15,082 nucleotides of DNA from RGIG2560 sp964418385 (GCA_964418385.1 CAYQLH010000017.1:1-15082); one strand, 5' to 3'; shown: positions 1-7,948, numbered from the stretch's first letter. Made by a program: numbers and translations. The notes: generated by a model from the letters alone, not told the origin.

Positions 1-43
1 CCCCCGCTTATAAACTCGCAACCCCCACCAAAAACACGACTCA

Positions 44-874
44 GTGGCGCCTTTGGTGGATCCCGAAATTGACCGTCCGGAAATTTTGCAAATTCTCCAA
101 GGCCAATCCTACGCCGTCGTCGAAATCGACGCTGCTTCCCACCGCGGCATTGACGACGTCCGCGCCCTCCAAGAACAAGTTTACATGCCACCCACACTTT
201 CCAAAATCCTCGTTTACATCCTCGACGAAGTCCACATGTTTACCCCCGAAGCTTTCAACGCTCTGCTGAAAGTTTTAGAAGAACCACCCGCCCATGCTTT
301 TTTTATCCTCGCCACCACCGAAAGTCACAAAATTCCTGCCACTGTCAGTTCGCGCTGCACCAGTGTCAACTTCCGCCGCGCCAGCGTCGATGAACAAGTC
401 GCCACTTTTCAAAGAATCTTGCAAGCCGAAAAACTCACCGCCGAGCCTGAAGCCCTCCAAGAAATTGCCCGCCTCGCCGATGGCAGTTTTCGCGATGGTG
501 TCAAGTATCTGCAAACCGTGAGCAACGCTGGTCCCATTACTCTTGAAACCGTGCAAACGCATCTTGTGAGCAATCACGCTGAAAAAGTTGAAGCCCTTGT
601 CAAGCTCATCGTCGCCAAGGACAGCTTGAGCCTGACTAAATTTTTCGCCGAACTCCGCGCTCTTGATTTTGACGAAAAATACTTTACCCGCTGCTTTTTC
701 CAATACCTTTACGATCAACTTTTGGCCAACATTCGCGGCCAACAAGCCGCCCTCAACGATAAACAAGCCCGCTTTTTGCTGAAATCGCTTTTAGGTAGCA
801 GCCAAACCGCACCCATACCCTTTCTCTCACTCGAGCTCGCCCTGCTGGATATTATCGCGGCTGCCAAAAAATAA
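44..874 (+). CDS. dnaX: DNA polymerase III subunit gamma/tau (DnaX), N-terminus missing
   Basis: Clamp-loader ATPase subunit that, with delta and delta-prime, loads the sliding clamp during replication. Visible motifs, numbered from the GTG at 44: EIDAASHRGIDDVR (27-40), Walker B region ILDEVH (59-64) in DEVHMFTPEAFNALLK, sensor 1 ILATTESHK (88-96), the SRC motif (103-105) and sensor 2 GSFRDGVKYL (147-156). The stretch that should precede EIDAAS, with the Walker A P-loop and the cysteine zinc module, is absent. The frame is open only back to position 14, with TAA at 11-13, so GTG 44 is not a credible natural start. The gene may be cut or frameshifted at the window edge, or be a damaged copy. 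The protein ends soon after domain III, giving a gamma-like length without a tau extension. It converges on uvrB. Family identity is firm; intactness is not. Confidence 0.9.
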   Translation: MAPLVDPEIDRPEILQILQGQSYAVVEIDAASHRGIDDVRALQEQVYMPPTLSKILVYILDEVHMFTPEAFNALLKVLEEPPAHAFFILATTESHKIPATVSSRCTSVNFRRASVDEQVATFQRILQAEKLTAEPEALQEIARLADGSFRDGVKYLQTVSNAGPITLETVQTHLVSNHAEKVEALVKLIVAKDSLSLTKFFAELRALDFDEKYFTRCFFQYLYDQLLANIRGQQAALNDKQARFLLKSLLGSSQTAPIPFLSLELALLDIIAAAKK

Positions 875-985
875 TTAATAATGTTCTCAAAATTCAAAAT
901 ATAAGCGATCTATCAATCTTTTTTAAATATTTTAACCCCAAATTTAAGCACCTTTTCCGCCGGATTTTACCGTATTTTTCGCTAG

Positions 986-1008
986 TTTGTATACATTTTA
1001 TATACAAA
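986..1008. terminator. AT-rich inverted repeat between convergent dnaX and uvrB
   Basis: TTTGTATA (986-993) and TATACAAA (1001-1008) form an 8-bp stem with a 7-nt loop in the 178-bp gap between two convergent stop codons. A second A/T-only inverted repeat, TTTTTT-AATG-AAAAAA, lies just beyond the uvrB stop near 1039-1054. A role as weak bidirectional terminators is inferred from position only; neither stem has G/C content. ACCAATATTT also occurs twice nearby (1011-1020, 1030-1039). Confidence 0.3.
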
Positions 1009-1052
1009 TAACCAATATTTAACCAATTCACCAATATTTTTTAATGAAAAAA

Positions 1053-3191
1053 TTAATCAGCTTGCTCAAAATCCCGGATCACATCCCGCAAAATTGCCGC
1101 CAACTCAAAATCCATCACGTTCGCTGCCTTGGTCATTCGCCGCTTGAGCTTGGGTACCAAAGCCTTGCGCTCAAAAGGCGTGTAATCTTCCGGATTCACA
1201 TTATTCAGATCAATCGCCGTTTTTTTATCCAAATTCACCACCAATGCTTTTTTGAGCTTCACACCGCGTTCGTGTCGGTCTTCCAAAAGTGACTCACGTT
1301 TTTGCTTTTGCTCACGATCTAAAAGTTTTTCCCGGATCTGTTTTTTCACGCTTACCGGCGTAATCCCGTGCTCACGATTAAAGCGCAACTGATATTCACG
1401 CCTTCTCGCCGTTTCCTCCATTGCCCGTTGCATCGAACCGGTGATCTGATCCGCGTACAAAATCGCGCGTCCATCCACGTGTCGTGCCGCCCGACCAATC
1501 GTTTGGATCATCGAGGTTTGTGAGCGCAAAAAGCCTTCCTTATCCGCATCCACGATCGCCACCAGCGACACTTCCGGCAAATCCAAACCCTCACGCAGCA
1601 AATTTATCCCCACCAAAACGTCATATTTGCCTGCACGCAAATCCGTCAAAATTTCAGTCCGATCCAGCGTTTCCACGTCTGAGTGCAAATACGCCACTTT
1701 TGGCAACTCCGCCTCAGCGGGGAATTGCAGCTCTGGATGCTTGTCAATCAAAGCTCGCAAGCGTTCCTGATCATTGAGATAATCAGTCAAAGTCTCCGCC
1801 ATACGTTTGGTCAAAACTGTCACCAAAACCCGCTCACCCACGAGTTTGCGCCGCAAAATTTCGCCAATCAAGTCTTCAATTTGCCCATCACTGGGGCGCA
1901 CTTCCACCAGCGGATCCACCAGACCCGTGGGCCGGATCAACTGCTCCGCCACGTGACCGTGCGCCAGTTGCAACTCGTACTCCGCCGGCGTTGCTGACAC
2001 AAAAACAAACTGCTGGTTTTTCTCCAAAAATTCGTGAAACTTCAGTGGCCGATTATCCAGCGCCGAGGGCAAACGAAAACCATATTTAATCAAATTTTGC
2101 TTGCGCGACAAGTCGCCAAAAAACATCCCCCTAATCTGCGGCACGCTCATGTGCGACTCGTCAATAATCGTCAAGAATCCATCACTACCAAAAATTTTCT
2201 GATTTTCCCAGAAATAATCCAAAAGCGTAAACGGTGGCTCGCCCGGTTTGCGCCCATCAAAATAGCGCGTGTAGTTTTCAATGCCGCTGACAAAACCATA
2301 CTCGCGGATTTGCTCCAAATCATAATTGACTTTTTGCTTCAAGCGATACGCTTCAATGGTTTTGCCACTCGCTTCCAGCTCTTGCAACCGCGCCGCCAAA
2401 TCGGCGCGGATCTGTGCCTCCGCCGTCTCGATGCCGTGAGAAACAACGTGATGCTTGGCAGGATTGATTGAAATCGCGTGCGCTGGCTCCTCCAAGCGCT
2501 CGCCACTTTCAGGGTCAAATTTCACAATCGATTCAATTTTATCCTCCAAAGTATCGATAGACCAAGCAAAATTCTCGTTTGCCGGCCAGACTTGCAAGGT
2601 GTCGCCCTTGAGCCGAAAACTTGCCCGCTTTAAATCCAAAGGCGAGTTTTCATATTGCAGCGCCCGCAATCTTTTGATCAACGCCTCGCGACTCACCAAC
2701 TCGCCAGCGATGATTTCCAAAAAACTCTCTGCGTAATCCGCCGGTGAACCCAAATTATAAATCGCGGACACCGAAGAGACCACAATTACGTCCGGACGCG
2801 TCAGTAAATTTGTAGTTGCGCTCAAGCGCAAGCGATCAATTTCATCATTGATCGTCGCTTCCTTCTCGATATACGTATCCGTCGCCGCAATATACGCTTC
2901 CGGCTGATAATAGTCATAGTAAGACACGAAATAAGAAACAGCGTTGTGCGGAAAAAAGTCACGCAGTTCTTGGTAAAGTTGTGCTGCCAGCGTTTTATTG
3001 TGTGCCAAAACCAAAGTCGGCTTGCCAGTATTGCGGATCAAATTTGCCATCGTAAAAGTTTTACCAGAACCCGTCACTCCCAAAAGCACTTGTGCTGGTA
3101 AACCTTCCTGAATCCCTCGCGTCAGCTGTTCAATTGCCTGCGGCTGATCACCAGAAGGCGTATAATCCGAAACCAAGCTAAACTCTGCCAT
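1053..3191 (-). CDS. uvrB: Excinuclease ABC subunit B (UvrB)
   Basis: DNA-damage-verifying helicase-like subunit of UvrABC nucleotide excision repair. UvrA hands the lesion to it, and it then recruits UvrC for the dual incision. The 712-residue product has the usual length and a complete motif set: Walker A GVTGSGKT (38-45), the tyrosine-rich beta-hairpin YYDYYQPEAYI, DEAD-like TIIDESHMSVPQ, FVSATPAEYE, the motif V/VI region from NLLREGLDLPE to QTIGRAARH, and a C-terminal UvrC-binding UVR motif around MDFELAAILRD. I chose ATG 3191 (MAEFSLVSDYTPSGDQP) because family homology begins there. A longer in-frame start at 3230 would put the promoter inside the coding region. GGAGAT (3195-3200) sits just before the ATG, but the -10 ends only 11 nt upstream, so it may not be transcribed. 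The gene appears monocistronic. Confidence 0.98.
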   Translation of the reverse strand: MAEFSLVSDYTPSGDQPQAIEQLTRGIQEGLPAQVLLGVTGSGKTFTMANLIRNTGKPTLVLAHNKTLAAQLYQELRDFFPHNAVSYFVSYYDYYQPEAYIAATDTYIEKEATINDEIDRLRLSATTNLLTRPDVIVVSSVSAIYNLGSPADYAESFLEIIAGELVSREALIKRLRALQYENSPLDLKRASFRLKGDTLQVWPANENFAWSIDTLEDKIESIVKFDPESGERLEEPAHAISINPAKHHVVSHGIETAEAQIRADLAARLQELEASGKTIEAYRLKQKVNYDLEQIREYGFVSGIENYTRYFDGRKPGEPPFTLLDYFWENQKIFGSDGFLTIIDESHMSVPQIRGMFFGDLSRKQNLIKYGFRLPSALDNRPLKFHEFLEKNQQFVFVSATPAEYELQLAHGHVAEQLIRPTGLVDPLVEVRPSDGQIEDLIGEILRRKLVGERVLVTVLTKRMAETLTDYLNDQERLRALIDKHPELQFPAEAELPKVAYLHSDVETLDRTEILTDLRAGKYDVLVGINLLREGLDLPEVSLVAIVDADKEGFLRSQTSMIQTIGRAARHVDGRAILYADQITGSMQRAMEETARRREYQLRFNREHGITPVSVKKQIREKLLDREQKQKRESLLEDRHERGVKLKKALVVNLDKKTAIDLNNVNPEDYTPFERKALVPKLKRRMTKAANVMDFELAAILRDVIRDFEQAD

Positions 3192-3201
3192 AAGATCTCC
3201 G

Positions 3202-3210
3202 ATTATACCA
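3202..3210 (-). promoter_or_regulatory. Extended -10 promoter of uvrB
   Basis: On the minus strand TGG-TATAAT, with TATAAT at 3202-3207. TTGCAG lies 17 nt further upstream as a weak -35 (only TTG matches). The predicted transcription start near 3195 would leave a leader of about 4 nt before the ATG at 3191. Confidence 0.75.
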
Positions 3211-3273
3211 CATCTTGACACAAGCTGCAATCGCCATCACGCAGACATAATTAAAAATTGTATGCCCCAGCGC

Positions 3274-3402
3274 TAATTCGACTAAAATTTTAGTTGATAT
3301 AAAATCTAATTCGACTAAAATTTTAGTCAATATAAAATGCAGTTTACCAGGCATATTAGTCGAGATAAAATTTAATTCGACTAAAATTAGTCGAGATAGC
3401 AC
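3274..3402. repeat. Tandem array of four 33-bp units with an internal palindrome
   Basis: Units begin at 3274, 3307, 3340 and 3373, an exact 33-bp period. The first two are almost identical and contain TCGACTAAAATTTTAGTY, which folds on itself. The third has lost its left half but keeps TATTAGTCGAGATAAAAT. The fourth has lost two bases in the palindrome centre (CGACTAAAATTAGTCGA) and stays palindromic. There are no unrelated spacers, so this is not a CRISPR array. It fills most of the 316-bp gap between the divergent uvrB and GT39 promoters. The rest of the gap (3403-3470) is AT-rich with short TAATTT(C/T)-type direct repeats and no gene. Confidence 0.85.
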
Positions 3403-3471
3403 TGCCGCTTTTTATAATTTCTAATTTCAAAATTTTAATTTTTAGTTGAATTTCTAATTTTTAGCTGTGTC

Positions 3472-3499
3472 TTGACAATACCGCCTGACTTGTTATAAT
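3472..3499 (+). promoter_or_regulatory. Near-consensus promoter of the GT39-like gene
   Basis: A perfect TTGACA -35 (3472-3477), a 16-nt spacer and a perfect TATAAT -10 (3494-3499) with the TGT extension (3491-3493). The ATG at 3508 starts 9 nt after the -10, so the transcript should begin at or within about 2 nt of the start codon. Confidence 0.88.
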
Positions 3500-3507
3500 C
3501 GCCCATA

Positions 3508-5157
3508 ATGTGGGAAGCTAAACTCAACTACTATTACCTTAAATTACTGGTTGCTTGTCACGACTGGCGCGACGCTCGCAAGCGTCTGGTACGCTGGCTC
3601 ATCATTTTGAGCGTCACACTCGCTATCTTTGTTTGGCTGGCTTTAGCTTGGCGTGGTCTCAATATTTCTACATGGGGCGACGAAAAAACCACTTACAATA
3701 TGATCGCTGGTACATGGTCGGCACTCGCGGACCAACTGCTTCACGATTACCATCCGCCAGGGTTTTACGTCGCCATCAAAACTTGGTGGACCGGTTGCCA
3801 AATCTTGTTGCCAAAAATGCCTTTTGCTTTGGCCGCCAAATTTTTTTGCTACCTCCCAAGCTTCATTTTAGCCGGTGTCGGCGCGTTTTTCTTCTACAAA
3901 CGTACTCAAAAACTTTTACCGGCAATTGCCTGGACTTGGTGGATACTCACCGGGCCATTGTTTTTGCCTTACAGCTTTGAAATTCGCATGTACTCGTGGG
4001 CAGCCACAGGAGTTAGCCTTGCTTTTTTTGCCGCCCTGCTAGTGCGCGAAAACGATCGCTGGTATTGGTGGGGTTGTCTTTCGCTTGCAAGTTTGCTCGC
4101 TTTATACAGCCAATACTATGCTGGTATCAGTATTGTCATTATCTGGTTGTGGCTGTATGCCGACAGTCATTATCGCCACCACCAACGCCATGACGAATAT
4201 CGCTCGCACTGGTGGCGGACGGGCTGGATCAGCGTGATTGCCTATTCACCAGCCTTATATTTCCTCAACAACCAAGTCCCACGCCTCGGCGAGCACCCGC
4301 TGGGTACCCAAACTTTCCCTTTGACACTCGCATCAAGTTGGCATTTTTGGGGCGCTTTAGTCACGCCTAGTGGTCTCGCACCGCCCGTGAGTAGCCATCT
4401 TTACGGTTGGTCGTGGTGGTCGACCATCGCGCTCGTGGTCGTGATTGCCACTTTCGCTTGGTTGCGACCAAAGCGCTGGTCAGCGGCAATTTTTGGCGGC
4501 ATCTTAGTTTACGCGCTCACGCTTTTGTTTGGTTTAGTCGGTTATACTCGCAATATTCCGCTCATGCCACGTTATCTTTTCCCAGCAGCAGGACCCTTGC
4601 TTGCCGCCCTGATGTTTTGTCTTGACTGCAACTGGTATCAAGTCCGCACTCGAGAGTGGCTGACCGCTATGAGTCTTTTGGCAGGCATATTTATTATCGG
4701 GTGTATCAACGTTTCCCAATTTTGGCTGGCAGAAAGCGCCTACACCCGAGATGCACAGACTTATCAAGAACTGCTCCAGACGCATCTATCAGACCCGGAA
4801 GCACTGACAGTTGTTGACGCCACGTGGGTATGCCAAATCGACGATCTTTATTACGGTCACCCCGCTGACAATTTAAATTGTCTGTCATATGACGATGTCG
4901 ATTTTGAAAAGCAATTTCAAACAGCTTTAGCAGACAAAAAACACCTTTACGTCGCCAATTATTTTTACAATTGTACAGAAATCAAGGCTCGATTTGAAAA
5001 TCAGCTTGGCAAAACTAGCCAGCGGGTTTTCTTTTCGCCTCTCCTGAGCAGTCACTGCCAATTTGACGATTACTTGTGTGAGTGGGAACTCGTCAGCCCA
5101 CAATGTCTTTACCTTTTCGAACTGGAACCGCAACCAAGAGCGGACACCACTTTATAA
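3508..5157 (+). CDS. GT39/ArnT-like membrane glycosyltransferase
   Basis: Polytopic membrane protein of 549 residues, probably transferring a sugar from a polyprenyl-phosphate donor to an acceptor on the outer face of the membrane. After the first membrane segment (about 30-48) the first outer loop carries STWGDEKTT, with the D58-E59 pair typical of the GT39/GT83 superfamily, followed by HPPGFY (82-87), the equivalent of the family's HPPLYY signature. About a dozen Trp/Leu-rich membrane segments follow, then a soluble C-terminal region (about 410-549) containing several cysteines. The start is ATG 3508, directly downstream of a strong promoter, with no Shine-Dalgarno. The gene stands alone, converging on the tRNA-Ser gene. 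The sugar and acceptor (protein or glycan) cannot be told from sequence. Confidence 0.82.
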   Translation: MWEAKLNYYYLKLLVACHDWRDARKRLVRWLIILSVTLAIFVWLALAWRGLNISTWGDEKTTYNMIAGTWSALADQLLHDYHPPGFYVAIKTWWTGCQILLPKMPFALAAKFFCYLPSFILAGVGAFFFYKRTQKLLPAIAWTWWILTGPLFLPYSFEIRMYSWAATGVSLAFFAALLVRENDRWYWWGCLSLASLLALYSQYYAGISIVIIWLWLYADSHYRHHQRHDEYRSHWWRTGWISVIAYSPALYFLNNQVPRLGEHPLGTQTFPLTLASSWHFWGALVTPSGLAPPVSSHLYGWSWWSTIALVVVIATFAWLRPKRWSAAIFGGILVYALTLLFGLVGYTRNIPLMPRYLFPAAGPLLAALMFCLDCNWYQVRTREWLTAMSLLAGIFIIGCINVSQFWLAESAYTRDAQTYQELLQTHLSDPEALTVVDATWVCQIDDLYYGHPADNLNCLSYDDVDFEKQFQTALADKKHLYVANYFYNCTEIKARFENQLGKTSQRVFFSPLLSSHCQFDDYLCEWELVSPQCLYLFELEPQPRADTTL

Positions 5158-5168
5158 TTTTTCTTGGG

Positions 5169-5250
5169 CGGAAGCAGTGGGACTCGAACCCACGACGGGA
5201 AACCCCGACGGTTTTCAAGACCGTTGCCATAGCCGCTAGGCGATGCTTCC
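5169..5250 (-). tRNA. tRNA-Ser(UGA)
   Basis: Minus-strand cloverleaf with acceptor GGAAGCA/TGCTTCC (5244-5250 and 5170-5176), discriminator G (5169), anticodon stem ACGGT/ACCGT with loop CTTGAAA, and anticodon TGA at 5215-5217. The T arm is GTGGG-TTCGAGT-CCCAC. The long variable arm (CGGGG-TTT-CCCG) is the class II feature expected of tRNA-Ser. CCA is not encoded, so a CCA-adding enzyme is required. Confidence 0.96.
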
Positions 5251-5268
5251 ACTTGTCTTGACGCTGAT

Positions 5269-5277
5269 ATTATACCA
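5269..5277 (-). promoter_or_regulatory. Extended -10 promoter of tRNA-Ser
   Basis: Minus-strand TGG-TATAAT, with TATAAT at 5269-5274, 18 nt before the mature tRNA 5' end. No good -35 is visible. A 5' leader of about 12 nt would be removed by RNase P. Confidence 0.7.
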
Positions 5278-5306
5278 CAGATTTTCGCATTTCCGGCAGG
5301 AGCCAA

Positions 5307-6194
5307 TTAACGTTCATTTGTAATAAAAGTAGGATAAATCAAGCCCACCGTCACCGCTCGTGGCCGCAACTGTTCCAATTCTTCCAGCCCGACTTTACCC
5401 CAATACAAATCGCGAATATCGTGCGCGGGATCCGCCAGCCACGCGCTCACCTGCTGATAGCCCTCCCAATAAACTAAATCTTTGGTAAAACCACCGGGCT
5501 GGCTTGTATCCGCCAAACCACGCTTCACCCGCAAACTATTCACAAAAGCCTGTCGCCGGTCAACACCGCGTTTTAAATTTTGCTGATATACCGTTTCAAA
5601 ATCCGCACGCGCCGCCACATAAACCAACTCATACAAAAGCGCCGCTTGATGCAAATCCTGCTCGCCACTGCGGCGACTATTGCACATTGCCAAACCTTCA
5701 TCGGTTTTTTTCCACAAAACACTCGAACGTTTTTCTCCAGACCACTCTTGGCGCTGATCATTGAGTCGGCGCAAATAATGCGTTTGCACTTCGTGATCCA
5801 AAACCGCTTGAAACTGCTCGCGTGTAATTTGCGTGGGCCAACGCATCACCAAAATTCCTTCTCGTGTCACCATAAAACGACTGTTTTGCTCCGTATTGGT
5901 CACCAACTTCAAGGGTGCAATCTGCAGCTGCGCACACAAACCGGTAACCATTTGCTGTAACTCGTCAAGACTTAAAAATTCACGTGACTTCGCTGCCCGT
6001 GAGGTCACATATGTATCCAAGTAAGTACGCGCCTTTTGATATTCTTCTTCGCTCACCAAACCGTACTTAGTCAAAACTTTCGGCGAGTAGTTTTTACGAT
6101 AAACAAACTGCGGATTATAATGACCGTCACTGGCAAAAAAACGTTCGCGTTCAGTTTCCAAATTCAGCGGTATTAAATTACTAATTAAACTCAC
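5307..6194 (-). CDS. DUF1704-family metallopeptidase (MATCAP-like tyrosine carboxypeptidase fold)
   Basis: A 295-residue soluble protein matching the DUF1704 family, whose eukaryotic members include the tubulin tyrosine carboxypeptidase MATCAP (KIAA0895L). The zinc-site signature is intact: HEVQTH (134-139, HExxxH) with catalytic-type E135, and TDEGLA (164-169), in which E166 corresponds to the third zinc ligand. Further family features are KDLVYWEG (238-245) and LYWGKVGLEEL (263-273). No signal peptide is visible, so it is probably cytoplasmic. A C-terminal carboxypeptidase activity is inferred from homology; the bacterial substrate is unknown. The start is GTG 6194, chosen because it lies exactly at the expected transcription start of the promoter at 6201. 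The gene sits 24 nt downstream of the AlbA_2 membrane gene on the same strand, so readthrough is also possible. Confidence 0.8.
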   Translation of the reverse strand: MSLISNLIPLNLETERERFFASDGHYNPQFVYRKNYSPKVLTKYGLVSEEEYQKARTYLDTYVTSRAAKSREFLSLDELQQMVTGLCAQLQIAPLKLVTNTEQNSRFMVTREGILVMRWPTQITREQFQAVLDHEVQTHYLRRLNDQRQEWSGEKRSSVLWKKTDEGLAMCNSRRSGEQDLHQAALLYELVYVAARADFETVYQQNLKRGVDRRQAFVNSLRVKRGLADTSQPGGFTKDLVYWEGYQQVSAWLADPAHDIRDLYWGKVGLEELEQLRPRAVTVGLIYPTFITNER

Positions 6195-6200
6195 TCCGAT

Positions 6201-6209
6201 ATTATAGCA
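6201..6209 (-). promoter_or_regulatory. Extended -10 promoter of the DUF1704 gene
   Basis: Minus-strand TGC-TATAAT, with TATAAT at 6201-6206. The GTG start codon begins 7 nt downstream, coinciding with the predicted transcription start, so the mRNA would be leaderless. The -35 region is poor. Confidence 0.68.
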
Positions 6210-6218
6210 CCGATTTGA

Positions 6219-7832
6219 TTATTTTTTACCCCATTTCGGCCAATGCCAACCAAAACGTTGATTTTGGTAATCAATAATATCCGAAAGTTTTTCCACTTCG
6301 CGCGAACTATTGCCCATGCGAATGTAAAATTTCTCCAGCTTATTACCATTTTTATCCGTCGCATCAGTATAAAGTGCACTACGTCCCTTTTTCACCTTCA
6401 CCACACACACTTCCTTGTTATCCAAAACCGGGAAGAAAATCTCCACTCGCCGTGCCGCAAAATGCTGACCATAAGCTTTAGAAATCAAAGCTCGTAAATG
6501 CAGTTCAAAACCATCCTTGTCAGGTTTTTTTAACGTTTTATAATCATGTGCCAAACCCACTACTTGTGCGTCATCACTCACACCAATAATCAGCAAACCG
6601 CCGTCAGTATTGTTAAACGCCGCAATGCTTTTCAGCACTGTATTTTCCAAACTCTTGTTTAATTCCTGTTTTTGTAAATCAAAACGAAGCGTTGATTTAA
6701 ATTCCAACCGCGCACTCTCGCCACTTTTAAGCAAATCCTTGATTTGGTTGGTAAAATAAAACCGCCGCGAATACCACCAATAATAATATAAAAACAAAAC
6801 CACATTCAGACCGATCACGCCCCACAAACTCCAACGCACCCAACTGGAACGAATGCCAATACTCGTTAATGGTTCCGCTTCTGGCAAAATAATCGCCAAT
6901 AAATTATAATCGGTTTTTGTATTCACTGGTACAATTTTTACCCAAAACGTTTCGCCATTGATCTCCATATTGAAAATCGCCAACCGCTCATCACGCAATT
7001 TTTGCATAATTTGCCCCGCCATCGCCCCATCAGCAAGATTGATATTGATCCGTGCCGGTGCTAGGCGCTCTGACGCTAACTGTGCTGTCTCCGAAGCATT
7101 TTGTTGCCGTGACAGTGGGAGTAGGGGATAGACTTGCTGTCCACGATTGCTATTCAAAAACGCTATCGCGCCGCCGCGCTGCCGCGGAATTTGTTGCACT
7201 GTCAGCTCATACGGGAAATCAGCCGCCGCCAAGAAATAAATCTTCTCGCCGTCCTCACCGATATCCAACCAAAAAAGACAGATTTCATGATCGCTTCCAG
7301 AACGACCCGCATACCAGTAAATCTCACCTGCACTCACGTCTTGCGTCAAAAGCCAAGCGGCAAAATCCTGATCAATCTCAGTAGTCAATGCCCACTCACC
7401 ATCAGCACTTCGCGTCCCTCGCCATTGACTGCTCACTCCCACTTGACCAAATTGAATATATTTCAAATTATCAATCTTGCCCAAATTCTCTTCAATTTCT
7501 GACAAAAACCGTTCACCCGCATCGACCCTATTCAGCATCGGGGCCAACTGTACCGCTAAATTTCCTTGAAACGACAACCAATAATAAAGTTCATCGTAAG
7601 TCGGGTAAAATTGGCTCACAAACTCACTTTCGCTCCGCTCAAGCTCGTCGCGGTTAATCAACAAGTTCACTTGCGCGCTTGAAAACGCCAAAAGTAAAAC
7701 CATCGCCACCAAAATTAAAATAAAAAACCACCGTGAGCGTTGCAAAAGTGTCCGCCCGCCAATATCTTGCACCTGAAAAGGGCGCAGCAGAGGATTATTT
7801 TGCACTGATTGCCACAGTGGATTTTTTGCCAT
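6219..7832 (-). CDS. Two-TM protein with extracytoplasmic sensor-like region and cytoplasmic AlbA_2 domain
   Basis: A 537-residue membrane protein. A short cytoplasmic tail leads into TM1 (about 35-55). A region of about 275 residues (56-330), probably outside the membrane, is followed by TM2 (about 333-353, WSLWGVIGLNVVLFLYYYWW). The C-terminal part (368-525) is an AlbA_2 / Schlafen AlbA-type domain: ESARLEFKSTLR (372-383), the core FNNTDGGLLIIGVSDDAQVVG (406-426), and the closing FYIRMGNSSREV. The architecture resembles a Cache/CHASE-type receptor in which a putative nucleic-acid-binding domain replaces a kinase or cyclase. AlbA_2 assignment is firm; the outer region is not matched to a named domain, though residues 285-320 have the look of a Cache-type C-terminal strand pair. 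The start is ATG 7832, 9 nt past the -10, with no Shine-Dalgarno. It is divergent from the lysine-rich membrane protein gene. Confidence 0.82.
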   Translation of the reverse strand: MAKNPLWQSVQNNPLLRPFQVQDIGGRTLLQRSRWFFILILVAMVLLLAFSSAQVNLLINRDELERSESEFVSQFYPTYDELYYWLSFQGNLAVQLAPMLNRVDAGERFLSEIEENLGKIDNLKYIQFGQVGVSSQWRGTRSADGEWALTTEIDQDFAAWLLTQDVSAGEIYWYAGRSGSDHEICLFWLDIGEDGEKIYFLAAADFPYELTVQQIPRQRGGAIAFLNSNRGQQVYPLLPLSRQQNASETAQLASERLAPARININLADGAMAGQIMQKLRDERLAIFNMEINGETFWVKIVPVNTKTDYNLLAIILPEAEPLTSIGIRSSWVRWSLWGVIGLNVVLFLYYYWWYSRRFYFTNQIKDLLKSGESARLEFKSTLRFDLQKQELNKSLENTVLKSIAAFNNTDGGLLIIGVSDDAQVVGLAHDYKTLKKPDKDGFELHLRALISKAYGQHFAARRVEIFFPVLDNKEVCVVKVKKGRSALYTDATDKNGNKLEKFYIRMGNSSREVEKLSDIIDYQNQRFGWHWPKWGKK

Positions 7833-7840
7833 TTGTCTAT

Positions 7841-7849
7841 ATTATACCA
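7841..7849 (-). promoter_or_regulatory. Extended -10 promoter of the AlbA_2 membrane gene
   Basis: Minus-strand TGG-TATAAT, with TATAAT at 7841-7846. The ATG at 7832 follows 9 nt after the -10, predicting a leader of 0-2 nt. It is one half of a divergent promoter pair with 7934-7942. Confidence 0.72.
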
Positions 7850-7933
7850 TCAAAACCAATCATTTTCCTCGCAGTTTCCACTTTCAAAAGTTATTCCAGG
7901 CAAAAAAATTGCCTCTGCATACCGTATAAAATA

Positions 7934-7942
7934 TGTTATAAT
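7934..7942 (+). promoter_or_regulatory. Extended -10 promoter of the lysine-rich membrane protein gene
   Basis: TGT-TATAAT, with TATAAT at 7937-7942. The ATG at 7949 is exactly 7 nt after the -10, so a leaderless transcript is predicted. TTGCCT at 7909-7914 is too far away (22-nt spacer) to be a normal -35. Confidence 0.7.
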
Positions 7943-7948
7943 CAGTTG

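Noticed and set aside
275..766. 163-codon minus-strand frame inside dnaX
   Set aside because: Shadow of the dnaX coding strand; dnaX motifs on the plus strand are unambiguous.
3192..3230. Longer UvrB start at 3230
   Set aside because: It would include the TGG-TATAAT promoter in the coding region, and UvrB homology starts at the ATG at 3191.
3178..3402. 74-codon minus-strand reading frame across the repeat array
   Set aside because: It is an effect of the 33-bp (11-codon) period, overlaps the uvrB promoter and start, and has no other support.
3274..3402. CRISPR-like repeat array
   Set aside because: Units follow each other without unrelated spacers and no cas gene is nearby; it is a tandem repeat.
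7733..7948. N-terminal extension of the lysine-rich protein up to 7733
   Set aside because: It would overlap the divergent AlbA_2 gene and both promoters; ATG 7949 fits the promoter exactly.
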